Of a stretch of 64,000 bases of DNA, positions 8,457 through 17,985 are shown piece after piece. The first letter of the stretch is position 1; each line of letters begins with the position of its first letter. This DNA is from Dyella jiangningensis (lineage in GTDB: Bacteria > Pseudomonadota > Gammaproteobacteria > Xanthomonadales > Rhodanobacteraceae). The position numbers and the translations under genes are program-made. The stretch lies in assembly GCF_003264855.1 (NCBI RefSeq), contig NZ_NFZS01000001.1, positions 62,001-126,000 of the forward strand, read 5' to 3'. The notes beneath the pieces are model-generated. The model was not told the DNA's origin, did no database searches, and saw only the letters and a list, made by a program, of their open reading frames with translations.

Positions 8457-9251
8457 TCAGGCGCCGGCAGGCACCAGCAGCAGCAACGCGATACCCAGCA
8501 CGATGCGGTAGATCGCGAACGGCGTGAAGCGATGCCCGCGGATATAGCCCAGCAACCACTTCACCGCGATGAAGGCCACGACCGCCGACACCAGGAAGCC
8601 GACGCCGAACGCCGTCCAATCCTCGTGCACGCCGCCTTCCTTCAACACCTTGAGCAGCTCGTAGCCCGTCGCCGCATACATCGTGGGGATACCCACCAGG
8701 AACGCGAACTCCGTGGCGGCAGCGCGGTTGCTGGTGCCGAACAACATGGCCGTGAAGATGGTGGCCGCGGAGCGCGAGGTGCCGGGGAAGATGCCGGCCA
8801 CCATCTGCGCGATGCCGACGAGGATCGCCACGCGCCAGGTCACGTCGGTGCGGTCCGGCTGGCGTGCTGCCAGGCGTTCGGCGGCGATCATCCACACGCC
8901 GCCGATCACCAGCGCCCACGCCACCGGCGTGATTTCCTCGGGCAGCTTGAAGCCGAGCTTCACGGCGATGAAGCCGAGTACCGCGGTGATCAGGAACGCC
9001 ACGATCAGCTTGGCCAGGTAGCTGCGGTTGGCCGGATCGCGCCACTGCGTGAAGAGCTGCCAGATGCGGTTCCAGTAGATGAAGGTCACCGCGAGGATCG
9101 CGCCGGCCTGGATACCCACGTTGAACAGGTCCGATCGCGCGCCCAGGCCGAACTTCTCGGCGATCAGCAGGTGCCCCGTGCTGGAAATGGGCAGGAATTC
9201 GGTGATGCCTTCGATGATGCCAAGCAGGACGACGTTGATCAGATCGCTCAC
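8457..9251 (-). CDS. uppP: Undecaprenyl-diphosphatase UppP/BacA
   Basis: Integral membrane enzyme that dephosphorylates undecaprenyl diphosphate to recycle the lipid carrier for peptidoglycan and other surface polymers; overproduction gives bacitracin resistance in known cases. I chose the GTG at 9251 because AGGAG sits 5 bases before it and the protein then starts VSDLINVVLLGIIEG as in the family; it is 264 residues (E. coli 273). The conserved GITEFLPISSTGHL motif (first conserved region) and PGTSRSAATI (second) are both present, holding the catalytic Glu, Ser and Arg positions. Many hydrophobic helices follow. An ATG at 9284 would add an implausible N-terminus. Confidence 0.97.
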   Translation of the reverse strand: MSDLINVVLLGIIEGITEFLPISSTGHLLIAEKFGLGARSDLFNVGIQAGAILAVTFIYWNRIWQLFTQWRDPANRSYLAKLIVAFLITAVLGFIAVKLGFKLPEEITPVAWALVIGGVWMIAAERLAARQPDRTDVTWRVAILVGIAQMVAGIFPGTSRSAATIFTAMLFGTSNRAAATEFAFLVGIPTMYAATGYELLKVLKEGGVHEDWTAFGVGFLVSAVVAFIAVKWLLGYIRGHRFTPFAIYRIVLGIALLLLVPAGA

Positions 9252-9432
9252 GGAGACTCCTGGAAGTGGGCGGCCGGGTTCCATGCCGGCGCAAAGCGGC
9301 TTAGCTTAAGGGAACGCCATGGCGATTTCGGGGCGGCAGGGATTCGCGCGATCTTGCGTTTCCGCTGCGTTAGGGCAGGGCATGGAAAGCTGCCGGGCAT
9401 CAAGCGGGGATCGCGGGGCGGCACTGCTGGTC

Positions 9433-9447
9433 GCACCAATGTGGTGC
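9433..9447. promoter_or_regulatory. NtrC enhancer site upstream of glnA
   Basis: GCACCAATGTGGTGC is a perfect 15-base palindrome fitting the NtrC consensus GCAC-N5-TGGTGC and closely resembling enteric glnA enhancers. It lies about 90 bases upstream of the sigma-54 promoter at 9534, a normal distance for activation by DNA looping. Confidence 0.85.
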
Positions 9448-9533
9448 GTTCAGGCGCTTCATTATAGTGCAGCCGGCCTCTGCCATGCTTTCGTTTCGAG
9501 TGCAACTGTCTGATAGATAAGGCTCCATAAGCT

Positions 9534-9549
9534 TGGCACGCGCCTTGCT
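9534..9549 (+). promoter_or_regulatory. Sigma-54 promoter of glnA
   Basis: TGGCACG, four bases, then TTGCT matches the -24/-12 sigma-54 consensus, with ten bases between the invariant GG and GC. It points at glnA, whose ATG is 44 bases downstream of the -12 box. With the NtrC palindrome upstream it makes a complete nitrogen-controlled promoter. Confidence 0.88.
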
Positions 9550-9592
9550 CAATGGCTGTCGTTTCCTCACCTTTAGCCCGCCGAGGTTGTCC

Positions 9593-11008
9593 ATGTCGTC
9601 CGCCGTCCAGAAAGTGCTCGATCAGATCCAGGAACACGAGGTCGAGTTCGTCGACTTCCGCTTCGCCGACATGCTCGGCAAGCACCACCACGTGACGTTC
9701 CCGGCCCACGCCATCGACGAGGGCACGTTCGAGGACGGCAAGATGTTCGACGGTTCGTCGATTGCCGGCTGGAAGGGCATCAACGAATCGGACATGGTGC
9801 TGATGCCCGATCCGGACACGGCCTACATCGATCCGTTCAGCGCGCACACGCAGATGGTCATCCACTGCGACGTGCTGGAGCCTTCGACCATGCAGGCCTA
9901 CGGCCGCGACCCGCGCTCCATCGCCAAGCGCGGCGAAGCGTTCCTGAAGTCGACCGGCATCGCCGACACCGCCTTCTTCGGTCCGGAGCCGGAATTCTTC
10001 ATCTTCGACTCGGTGCGCTGGCAGAACGACATGGGCCGCGTGTTCTACGAAATCGGCTCCGAAGAAGCCGCGTGGAGCTCGCGCTACAAGTACGAAGACA
10101 ACAACACCGGCCACCGTCCGGGCGTGAAGGGCGGCTATTTCCCGGTCAGCCCGGTCGACTCGCTGGGCGACCTGCGCGCCGACATGTGCAAGGTGCTCGA
10201 ATCGCTGGGCCAGGTGGTGGAAGTACACCACCACGAAGTGGCCAACGCCGGCCAGTGCGAAATCGGCACGCGCTTCAACACGCTGGTGAAGAAGGCCGAT
10301 GAACTGATGACGATGAAGTACGTCATCAAGAACGTCGCCCACCAGAACGGCAAGACCGTGACCTTCATGCCCAAGCCGATCGTCGGCGACAACGGCAGCG
10401 GCATGCACGTGCACCAGTCGTTGTCGAAGGACGGCAACAACCTGTTCGCGGGCGACCTGTACGGCGGCCTGTCGCAGACGGCGCTGTGGTACATCGGCGG
10501 CATCTTCAAGCACGCCAAGGCCATCAATGCGTTCGCCAACTCCACCACCAACAGCTACAAGCGCCTGGTGCCGGGCTTCGAAGCGCCGGTGATGCTGGCC
10601 TACTCGGCCCGCAACCGTTCGGCCAGCTGCCGCATTCCGTACGTGTCGAGCCCGAAGGGCCGCCGCATCGAAGTGCGCTTCCCCGATCCGATGAACTCGG
10701 GCTACCTCGTGTTCACCGCGCTGATGATGGCCGGCCTCGACGGCATCATCAACAAGATCGACCCGGGCGCTCCGGCCGACAAGGATCTCTACGACCTGCC
10801 GCCGGAAGAAGAGAAGAAGATCCCGCAGGTGTGCGCCAGCCTCGACGAAGCGCTGGTCGCGCTCGACAAGGACCGTGACTTCCTCAAGGCCGGTGGCGTG
10901 TTCACCGACGACTTCATCGACGCGTACATTGCGCTGAAGATGCAGGAAGTGACCCGCTACCGCGCCAGCACGCATCCGCTGGAGTTCCAGATGTATTACG
11001 CGATCTGA
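9593..11008 (+). CDS. glnA: Glutamine synthetase, type I
   Basis: Makes glutamine from glutamate, ammonia and ATP; a cytoplasmic dodecamer in this family. 471 residues, nearly identical in length to E. coli GlnA. The ATG at 9593 has GAGG about 8 bases upstream; an upstream in-frame ATG at 9533 would lie on the promoter itself. Motifs: [17 protein letters not shown] (about residue 45), the ATP-site segment [16 protein letters not shown] (about residue 260), and [10 protein letters not shown] (about residue 340). The adenylylation loop reads LYDLPPEE near residue 397, so Tyr-based control by GlnE is expected. It is a single-gene unit with its own sigma-54 promoter and terminator. The usual neighbours ntrBC are 19 kb away. 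Confidence 0.98.
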   Translation: MSSAVQKVLDQIQEHEVEFVDFRFADMLGKHHHVTFPAHAIDEGTFEDGKMFDGSSIAGWKGINESDMVLMPDPDTAYIDPFSAHTQMVIHCDVLEPSTMQAYGRDPRSIAKRGEAFLKSTGIADTAFFGPEPEFFIFDSVRWQNDMGRVFYEIGSEEAAWSSRYKYEDNNTGHRPGVKGGYFPVSPVDSLGDLRADMCKVLESLGQVVEVHHHEVANAGQCEIGTRFNTLVKKADELMTMKYVIKNVAHQNGKTVTFMPKPIVGDNGSGMHVHQSLSKDGNNLFAGDLYGGLSQTALWYIGGIFKHAKAINAFANSTTNSYKRLVPGFEAPVMLAYSARNRSASCRIPYVSSPKGRRIEVRFPDPMNSGYLVFTALMMAGLDGIINKIDPGAPADKDLYDLPPEEEKKIPQVCASLDEALVALDKDRDFLKAGGVFTDDFIDAYIALKMQEVTRYRASTHPLEFQMYYAI

Positions 11009-11033
11009 TCGCGCAACCATCGATGCATGCAGG

Positions 11034-11065
11034 AACGACGGGCGCTTCGGCGCCCGTCGTTTTTT
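11034..11065 (+). terminator. Rho-independent terminator of glnA
   Basis: A perfect 12-base-pair stem (AACGACGGGCGC, loop TTCG, GCGCCCGTCGTT) is followed by a run of T ending at 11065. It starts 26 bases after the glnA stop. Confidence 0.93.
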
Positions 11066-11406
11066 CCGGTTCAAGCGATGGTGCGCCGCCCCCGGCGATG
11101 TCTCCGCCAAGCCGGCAAGCGCCGACGCAAGCTCTAGAGTGCCGCGAATAACGGACGCCACCATGCGTGCACATGTTTGAATGCGTCCTTGAAGACCGCT
11201 GCGTGAAATGGACGTCCACGCAGGTGAATGGTATTCGTGGTTCTACGCAGCACCGTTTAGGTAGTTATGCGGTTGTGCGAATGGCGGCGCGCTTCGATCA
11301 TCGAGCTTCCCATATGCGTCAGGTCGCGCTCAACGTCGCGGCCAACGCTTCGCCTGGCTAATCCGCCCCCGATCGGGCCAGGCATCCGCCAGGGAGGCTG
11401 TTTTTT
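11066..11406. other. Intergenic leader before the first autotransporter
   Basis: No credible gene is seen. Just ahead of the autotransporter start is a hairpin, GCCTGGC (11352-11358) with GCCAGGC (11377-11383), its loop containing CCCGATCGGG. After it come a GGGAGG ribosome site (11392-11397) and six T bases directly before the ATG. This could be a post-transcriptional control point. No riboswitch class is recognised. Confidence 0.4.
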
Positions 11407-14400
11407 ATGCGGACACCGCGTCTCGTCACCAAGCGTATCGATGGGCCGTCGCCCCGCGTCAATCGCAAACGATTGGCCCTGGCGATCTCGCTGGCGTTGT
11501 TTGCGGCCGAGGCCGCGCACGCGCAGGTCTATCCAAGCCCTGTCATCACGTCCAATACCAATCTCACCTACGAGCAGTACTACGATGGTACCAAGGTACC
11601 CACGGGTGTCATCGAAGGCAGTGTCACGATCCATCCTGCGCCGCCCTATCCGTCGCAGCTCGGTGGCGCTGGCGTCAGCGTGTTCCGAGGTGCATCCGTC
11701 ACCATCGATCCCAATCTCGGCACGCCAGGTGTGGTGGCGATAACGTCCGACTATCGCTCGGGCGCACCCAACGATGCGCTCTACATCGCCAACGGTACGG
11801 TCAATATCGTTGCAAGCAGCGCAGGGGTGCTGCTCACCGGCAACGGCGAGCAGGTGCACGGGTTGTACATGCCTGAAGCGAGCACGGGCAGCTCGCTGCT
11901 CACCGGCTCGAACGTTGCGATCGTCACCAATGGCCTCAAGGCCGATGGCATGCGGCCCTATGGCGCCAACTCGACGATCGACCTCCACGACACGTCCATC
12001 ACGGTGAATGGCCAGGACAGCTGGGGCGTGCGCTCGTGGGGCGGCAGCCAGATTACCTTGACCGACAGCAACATCACCGCCAATGGCGCCAAGGGTACCG
12101 GCACCGGCGCGGGCGCCGGTGGCGTGCAGGTCTACAATGGCTCGACCGCCACCATCAACGGCAACTCCCTCATCACCACCGGTGTCGCCGGCAACCTCGG
12201 CCTCAACGCCGAGTCAGGGGGCACCCTGAACACCAATACGGATTCGTCGATCGCTGGCACGGTCACCGTGTCGACGACGGGTGCGGGTAGTCATGCGGTG
12301 AAGCTCGGCACGGCGACGGGAAACCTCAACCGCCTCGCGCTCCAGACCACGCAGGCCAGTACGTATGGACTGCAGGAAAGCGGCACGTCGACGCTTACCG
12401 GCTCGCAGATCGCGATCACCACGCAAGGTGCAACCGCCTACGGCATGTGGGTTTCCGGCAGCTCGACCGCCACGCTAGCGGGTGGTTCGATCACCACACA
12501 GGGCACGTCGGCTTATGGCCTGCTCGCGGGCTCGGGTGCCGCGACTGTCAACCTCAGCGACTTCACCATCGCCACGCACGGCGGCAGCGGCTACGGCATC
12601 TACGGCTGGACCGGCAGCACCACGAATTTCAGTGGTGGCAGCATCGCGACCGACCAGGCCAGTACGTATGGCATCTACGTCAACGCGGGCACCGTCAACC
12701 TGTTGGCGAGCGCGACGGGCGGTACATCGGTCAATACGACCGGTGCGAATGCCTATGGCGTGCGCATCCAGAACGGCGGCACGTTCAACGCGACCGGCGC
12801 CACGCTGCATGCCAGCGGCGCGGGCGGCGCCGGCATCGTGTTCGATGCGCCCGCCACACTCGCGACGTCGCCGCTGGTAGGCGCGACGCCGGGTTTGCCG
12901 GCGATGCCGCCGACCATACCGGAGCAGGACACGACTGCACCGCCACCACCGCTCGCCATCGACACGTTGCCGCCGGTGCCGCCGCCCAACGTGGCGCTGG
13001 TCGCTGTCACCGACGCCGGTGCGCCCATCGGCTCCGCGCTGGATCCGCCGATCAACGGCGGCTACAACATGGTGCTGGCGGACACCACGGTGATCTCCGA
13101 TACCAGCGCTGCCTTGCGCATCTATGGCGGTATCGCCAACGTCTCCCTTGCCGGTTCCACGCTCACCGGCGCGACGGCAGCGGTCTACAGTTCGGCGCGG
13201 CCGCTGACGACCAGCGGCCAACTGGGCGCAACGCTGGTCATGGACGCCAGCCATTCGATACTCGATGGCCGCATCATGACCGATACGCTCAGCACCACCA
13301 CGTTGAACATGAGCAACAACAGCACGTGGCACGTCACGGCGAGCTCGAACCTGACCAACCTCAGCAATGCCGGCAGCCTGATCGATTTTCCGGTCACCGC
13401 GGCGCTCTCCGCCACGCCGACGGATGCGACTCTTTATCGAACCGTGACCGTTGCCGGCAACTACATGGGCACCCAGGGCACGATCGCGCTCAACACCTAT
13501 CTCGCGGGCGACGATGCGCCGTCGGATCGTCTGGTGATCGACGGCGGTTCGGCCAACGGACACACGCAGCTGCTGATCAACAACACCGGCGGCCCGGGTG
13601 CCGTGACGCGCGCGAACGGCATCCTGGTGGTGGACGCGACCAACAATGCGATAACCAGCAGCGATGCGTTCGCATTGAGCGGCGAGCTCCGCGCAGGCGC
13701 CTACGATTACGCGCTGTTACGCGGCGCTGTCGACGGCAGCGACGCGGAGAGCTGGTACCTGCGATCGGACTTCGTCGTACCGCCTGCACCGGCTCCCGCT
13801 CCAACACCTTCACCTTCACCTTCACCCTCACCGGCCCCCGAACCTGCTCCGCCGGAGCCACCCCCGCCGCCGCCTCCCCTGCCGATTGATCCGCCGCCCG
13901 AACCTCTGCCGCCGGGCACCTATCCCATCATCGGCCCGGAGCTTGCGACCTACGGTGCGGTGCAACCGCTGGCGCAGATGATGGGTCTCACGACATTGGG
14001 CACCATGCACGAGCGCATCGGCGATACCTTGACGCGAGCGAACCTGCAGGGCGACCCCGAAGGCTGGGCCACGTCGGCGTGGGGTCGCGTGTTCGGGCGC
14101 GATATCGACAATCGCTATCGCGCGTACGCCGACCCGCGTGCCAACGGCCGGTTGCTGGGCGCGCAAGCCGGATTCGACGTCTGGCAAGGCAGCCTCGCAG
14201 CGGGGCACTACGATGCCGCGGGCGTGTACATGGCTTACGCCAACACGCATGCCGACATCGATGGCCTGGTCACCAATCCGCAGCTGACGGATTACGTGTT
14301 GACGCACACCGGCCGCGTGAACATGGATGCCGTGTCGGGTGGCGGCTATTGGACGCATTACGGCCCCTCGGGCTGGTACCTCGATGGCGTAGTGCAGGGC

Positions 14401-14922
14401 ACGCGCTACAACGGTACGGCGCGCACGCAATACGCCTCGCTGGTGGCACGCGGCGATGGATTGCTCGCGTCGCTGGAAGGCGGGTATCCCGTCGCCCTGT
14501 CATGGGGCCCCAACTTCATTCTCGAGCCGCAGCTGCAGTGGATCTGGCAGCACGTGTGGTTTCGATCGACCGAAGACATCTACAGCAGGGTATCGCTCGG
14601 CTCTTCGAACGGTTCGACAGGGCGGCTCGGCGTTCGCGGACAGTGGACCATCGTGCGCGACAACGGCCAGGTCTGGCAGCCGTATGTGCGCGCCAACGTG
14701 TGGCGTGACATGGGCGGCGGTTCCACGGCCACGTATGCGGGCGTCGACCAGGTGCCGCTGGCGTCGCAGGCCACACGCATGGATGTCGCAGCGGGCGTGA
14801 CCGCCAAGCTGGCGACGGGCTTCAGCTTCTACGCCCAGCTGGGCTACCAGTTCGGCGTGAGCTCGGGCAACCAGGATCGGGAGGGCCTCGCCGGCGACGT
14901 CGGCGTACGTGTCCGGTGGTAG
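11407..14922 (+). CDS. Type V autotransporter, beta-helix passenger with outer-membrane barrel
   Basis: 1,171-residue self-secreting surface protein. The long N-terminal signal ends near residue 38 (LALAISLALFAAEAAHA, then QVYPS) and has no ESPR sequence, unlike the other autotransporter here. Residues about 40-560 are Gly/Thr/Ser/Asn-rich with repeated AYG or GYG turns (AYGMWVSG, AYGLLAGSG, GYGIYGWTG), typical of a pertactin/AidA-like beta-helix. A Pro-rich linker lies near residues 790-840. Residues about 885-1171 form the autotransporter barrel, ending VGVRVRW with the expected terminal aromatic residue. The passenger's ligand is unknown; adhesion or biofilm roles are common in the family, but none is shown here. 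GGGAGG lies about 10 bases before the ATG. Confidence 0.93.
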   Translation: MRTPRLVTKRIDGPSPRVNRKRLALAISLALFAAEAAHAQVYPSPVITSNTNLTYEQYYDGTKVPTGVIEGSVTIHPAPPYPSQLGGAGVSVFRGASVTIDPNLGTPGVVAITSDYRSGAPNDALYIANGTVNIVASSAGVLLTGNGEQVHGLYMPEASTGSSLLTGSNVAIVTNGLKADGMRPYGANSTIDLHDTSITVNGQDSWGVRSWGGSQITLTDSNITANGAKGTGTGAGAGGVQVYNGSTATINGNSLITTGVAGNLGLNAESGGTLNTNTDSSIAGTVTVSTTGAGSHAVKLGTATGNLNRLALQTTQASTYGLQESGTSTLTGSQIAITTQGATAYGMWVSGSSTATLAGGSITTQGTSAYGLLAGSGAATVNLSDFTIATHGGSGYGIYGWTGSTTNFSGGSIATDQASTYGIYVNAGTVNLLASATGGTSVNTTGANAYGVRIQNGGTFNATGATLHASGAGGAGIVFDAPATLATSPLVGATPGLPAMPPTIPEQDTTAPPPPLAIDTLPPVPPPNVALVAVTDAGAPIGSALDPPINGGYNMVLADTTVISDTSAALRIYGGIANVSLAGSTLTGATAAVYSSARPLTTSGQLGATLVMDASHSILDGRIMTDTLSTTTLNMSNNSTWHVTASSNLTNLSNAGSLIDFPVTAALSATPTDATLYRTVTVAGNYMGTQGTIALNTYLAGDDAPSDRLVIDGGSANGHTQLLINNTGGPGAVTRANGILVVDATNNAITSSDAFALSGELRAGAYDYALLRGAVDGSDAESWYLRSDFVVPPAPAPAPTPSPSPSPSPAPEPAPPEPPPPPPPLPIDPPPEPLPPGTYPIIGPELATYGAVQPLAQMMGLTTLGTMHERIGDTLTRANLQGDPEGWATSAWGRVFGRDIDNRYRAYADPRANGRLLGAQAGFDVWQGSLAAGHYDAAGVYMAYANTHADIDGLVTNPQLTDYVLTHTGRVNMDAVSGGGYWTHYGPSGWYLDGVVQGTRYNGTARTQYASLVARGDGLLASLEGGYPVALSWGPNFILEPQLQWIWQHVWFRSTEDIYSRVSLGSSNGSTGRLGVRGQWTIVRDNGQVWQPYVRANVWRDMGGGSTATYAGVDQVPLASQATRMDVAAGVTAKLATGFSFYAQLGYQFGVSSGNQDREGLAGDVGVRVRW

Positions 14923-14930
14923 ATCGGATT

Positions 14931-14963
14931 ATGGCGTCGCCGGCAGCAAGACGCAGACGCCAT
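14931..14963. terminator. Possible hairpin between convergent genes
   Basis: ATGGCGTC (14931-14938) pairs with GACGCCAT (14956-14963) in the 75-base gap between the autotransporter and the M23-like gene, which converge here. There is no T run, so a terminator role is only suggested by position. Confidence 0.3.
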
Positions 14964-14997
14964 GTGGCCACGCGTTTGGACGGCCATTTCAAGACAG

Positions 14998-16146
14998 CTA
15001 TTTTTGCGGAAATTCGACCACGTCGAGTGGCGCGGGAAAACTGTTGTCCAGAACCTTGCCGCTCGCAGGTGAAGCGCGGTCCCATGCCTTGCCTTGCGCG
15101 AATGCCTCGATGTCGCCGTAGTGGCCGATCACGTGCAGGTGTTCGAAGCCATAGGGCAGGCCTTCCGCGGCCAGCGGCACGTCAGCATCGGCAACGTGGA
15201 AGTGCAGGTGCGGCCCGGTGGATTCGCCGGTGAAGCCCAGCCGTCCGATGATGTCGCCGCGTCGAACATGCTGGCCAGGCTTCACCGCGATGCTGCCTGG
15301 CTGGAGGTGTTCGTAGAACGCATAGCGACCGTCGCCGAGATCAAGCGCCACATAGTTGCCCGCGGCGTCTTCCAGCGGCACCTTCTGCATCGCATGTTCC
15401 GCGAGCGTCGCTGCCTCGCCGATGCCTTCGCCTGTCGAAACCACGGTTGCATCGGCGACAGCCAGCACGTCGGCACCATAGCCCAGCCATTCAGTGGGCT
15501 TCGCACCATTGCCGTGGGCAAACCCGCCTTGCGCGCCCACGCGTATCCAGTCGATCGCAAACCGACCCGGTACATGCACGGCGCCGTTGGTGGCATAGAG
15601 CACGCGACGATGGCCGCGCTCCCACTGCGCGTTGTAGATCGCCGCCCACGGGCCGCCACGCAGCGGCGGGCCCAGCGCCAGCGAGGTTCGTGATGTCACG
15701 GCGAAGACACCGCCCTCGATGGCCATGGGCGATGCCGACGCGAGATCCGTCGTATAGGTGACGCGATGGTGCAGGCGTGGCGCAACACCGGGATCGAACG
15801 GCACCGAGAGATAAGCGACGGCGTTCACCCCTGGCGGTATCCGCGTGGGGTCCTTGTCCGCAGGATGGTCCGGACGGCCCAGCACGGCTTCCAGCGCCTT
15901 GCCTTCGAAGGTGGCGAGCGCATGCCCATCGTCGTCGACAACGGCAATGCTTGCCAGCCGCAGTGGCGCCTTCGCATAGCTGGTGAGGTGCAGCTCGTAG
16001 ACGAGCGAAGCCTTGCCTTCGACCCTCACGGGTTCAGGCGCCCACGACACGCGAAGGTCGAATGACTGCGTGACGGGTGCGCGCTGCGCGACGACAAGCG
16101 GGCTGGTCAGCGCCAGCACGGACCACAGGAAGATGCGCCATGCCAT
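14998..16146 (-). CDS. Secreted M23-family (lysostaphin-fold) peptidase-like protein
   Basis: 382 residues with an N-terminal signal (MAWRIFLWSVLALTSPLVVAQ). Residues about 20-170 form a beta-rich domain of unknown role. The C-terminal half (about 190-350) has the M23 fold: RFAIDWIRVG, then GYGADVLAVADATV, GNYVALDLGDGRYAFYEHL, VKPGQHVRRGDIIG, and GPHLHFHV with the HxH metal ligands. The first metal-binding motif is HxxxD-like rather than the usual GxHxGxD (the HVPGRFAID region), so activity should not be assumed. M23 enzymes cut peptidoglycan cross-links; this variant might act on another peptide or only bind. It appears to be transcribed alone. Confidence 0.85.
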   Translation of the reverse strand: MAWRIFLWSVLALTSPLVVAQRAPVTQSFDLRVSWAPEPVRVEGKASLVYELHLTSYAKAPLRLASIAVVDDDGHALATFEGKALEAVLGRPDHPADKDPTRIPPGVNAVAYLSVPFDPGVAPRLHHRVTYTTDLASASPMAIEGGVFAVTSRTSLALGPPLRGGPWAAIYNAQWERGHRRVLYATNGAVHVPGRFAIDWIRVGAQGGFAHGNGAKPTEWLGYGADVLAVADATVVSTGEGIGEAATLAEHAMQKVPLEDAAGNYVALDLGDGRYAFYEHLQPGSIAVKPGQHVRRGDIIGRLGFTGESTGPHLHFHVADADVPLAAEGLPYGFEHLHVIGHYGDIEAFAQGKAWDRASPASGKVLDNSFPAPLDVVEFPQK

Positions 16147-16237
16147 GGACGATGCTCCACGCGACGAAGCCTGGAGCTTTCGTCAGGCGGCCATGGCGGC
16201 GCCACTGCCGGAGGTCACTGGCAGCGGGCGCGCGCTC

Positions 16238-16363
16238 TGTAGGAGCGCACCCAGTGCGCGATTCACGCCGCCCGTGAATAGGCAAGAACGGAACACACCG
16301 CGAAAGCCGCAAACGCGCTGGAACACCGTACCTCCGCGGTCGCGCACAGGGTGCGCTCCCACA
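16238..16363. repeat. REPIN-like inverted pair, family A
   Basis: Unit 16238-16261 (GTAGGAGCGCACCCAGTG core) faces 16340-16363, with 78 bases between. The second arm carries CAGGGTGCG in place of CTGGGTGCG, a sequence variant also seen at 32903. It lies between the M23-like gene and the GH39 gene. Confidence 0.78.
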
Positions 16364-16386
16364 GTGGAGGTAACGGTGCGTTGCCT

Positions 16387-17934
16387 TCAGTGCAACTCCA
16401 CCACCACCAGGCCTTGCGCCGGCACGTCGATGCTGAGCTTGCCGTTATTCAGCGTGGCCTGTTCCGGTGCGGAAAGCTTGCCCGCCTCCCGCAGCTGCTT
16501 GATCTGCTCGCGGCTCGGCGTGTTGGGACGCCCCATCTTGTCGAACGCGGCGACGGCGTTGCCGTGCGTTTCGTCCAGGCGCCACACGGTGGCCTGCGAA
16601 GCGTTGCCCAGGTGCTTCACGTCCACATCGAAATGCTTGCTCGGACCCGTCGGGTTGCCGGGCGTGTAGTCGGCGGTGTCACCGAGCGGCGGCGTGTAGT
16701 TCCACAGCGCCAACACCACGGTGCCGTCGCCGCGCTTCGTTGCCAGCGCGCTGTCGGTCTTCAGCGGCAGCTGCACGTCACCCAGCTTGTGCAGCATGGC
16801 GAAGGCATTGAAGGCCGGCTTTTCGATGCGGTCGGCGGCGATCAGGCCGAAGCCGCCGTAGAACGGGTTCTTCACCACGCCCTGTTCGTCGAACACGTCG
16901 GAGAACGACCAGTAGCTCATCATGTCGACCTTGCCCGCGCATTCGCGGATGGTGTTGGCCATCCACGGGCCCATGTACACCGTGTCGGTGACGTTGGGCA
17001 GGTTCGCGTACGAGGCGTTGTATTCGCTGTAGATCAGCGGAAGCTTCGGGAACGCGGAGGCGAGAATTTCCTTGTGCGACTTGTCCACCGCGCGGCAGAC
17101 CATGTCCTTGCGCGGGATCTTCTCGTTGGTCTTGAACACGTTGTCGGCGGTGTCGTCGCCGTAGACGTGCGTGCTGACGAAGTCGATCGGCGCGCCGCTC
17201 TGTTTCACGTGCTTGAGGAATTCGGGCAGCCATGCGGCTTGCGCGGTGGCGGGGCCGCCGATGCGGAACTGCTTGTCGACGGACTTCACGACGCGCGCCG
17301 TGCGATCGTACAGCTCGTAGTACGTCGGCTTCTCCGGCTTGCCGCCCCAGAACGCCAGGTTCGGTTCGTTCCAGACCTCGAAGTACCAGGTGCGCACTTC
17401 GTCGATGCCGTAGCGTTCGACCACGTGCTGCAGGAAGGCACGCACCATCGCGTCCCATTCGTTCCAGTCCTTCGCCGGCATCACGTTGGGGTGGTACCAG
17501 AAGTCGTGGTGGCTGGCCGGATCGGTGCTCATTTCCGGCGGCATGAAGCCCAGTTCCACGAAGGGCTTCACGCCACGCTCGAGCAGGCCGTCATAGACCT
17601 GGTCCACGTAGCTGAAGTTGTACTGCAGCTTGCCCTGCGCATCGCGGTAGGCCACGCCCATGTCGCGATCGAAGATGCCGTGGAAACGGATGTAGCTGAA
17701 CCCGGTGGCTCCCTTCACCGCTTCGAGGTCCTTGCGGTAGTCGTCGCGCAGCGCGAGCACGGCGCGACCGGAGCCGAACATCTGCTCCCAGAAGTGCGGC
17801 AGCGGCGTGCCCTTGGCGGTGGCGTCCACCTGCAGTTGCACGGTGTCGCTGGCGGCGGCGTGGGCCGTGCCCATCAGGGCAAGGCAGATGGCGGCGCTGG
17901 TAGCCAGGCGGCGGAGCGGGGAAGGGGCTGGCAT
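16387..17934 (-). CDS. Glycoside hydrolase family 39 (beta-xylosidase-like), secreted
   Basis: 515 residues from the ATG at 17934, which gives a proper signal peptide (MPAPSPLRRLATSAAICLAL, then MGTAHAA); a longer reading from 18225 would cross the operator and is rejected. The TIM-barrel retaining glycosidase carries the acid/base Glu in FEVWNEPNLAFWGG (about residue 200) and the nucleophile Glu in PLIYSEYNASY (about residue 300). A beta-sandwich C-terminus follows. GH39 enzymes remove xylose from xylo-oligosaccharides or act on iduronate or related sugars; xylan breakdown is the likeliest role beside a GH43 gene. It is divergent from that gene, sharing the LacI-type operator 52 bases upstream. 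Confidence 0.92.
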   Translation of the reverse strand: MPAPSPLRRLATSAAICLALMGTAHAAASDTVQLQVDATAKGTPLPHFWEQMFGSGRAVLALRDDYRKDLEAVKGATGFSYIRFHGIFDRDMGVAYRDAQGKLQYNFSYVDQVYDGLLERGVKPFVELGFMPPEMSTDPASHHDFWYHPNVMPAKDWNEWDAMVRAFLQHVVERYGIDEVRTWYFEVWNEPNLAFWGGKPEKPTYYELYDRTARVVKSVDKQFRIGGPATAQAAWLPEFLKHVKQSGAPIDFVSTHVYGDDTADNVFKTNEKIPRKDMVCRAVDKSHKEILASAFPKLPLIYSEYNASYANLPNVTDTVYMGPWMANTIRECAGKVDMMSYWSFSDVFDEQGVVKNPFYGGFGLIAADRIEKPAFNAFAMLHKLGDVQLPLKTDSALATKRGDGTVVLALWNYTPPLGDTADYTPGNPTGPSKHFDVDVKHLGNASQATVWRLDETHGNAVAAFDKMGRPNTPSREQIKQLREAGKLSAPEQATLNNGKLSIDVPAQGLVVVELH

Positions 17935-17985
17935 GAGGCGGTTCCTTCGGCAGGGTGGTAGCCGGCCGATCAAGGCCCGGCTAGG

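Noticed and set aside
11240..11300. Sequence GGTAGTTATGCGGTTGTGCG recalling part of a GEMM (c-di-GMP) riboswitch
   Set aside because: The other conserved riboswitch segments are missing upstream, so no riboswitch is claimed.
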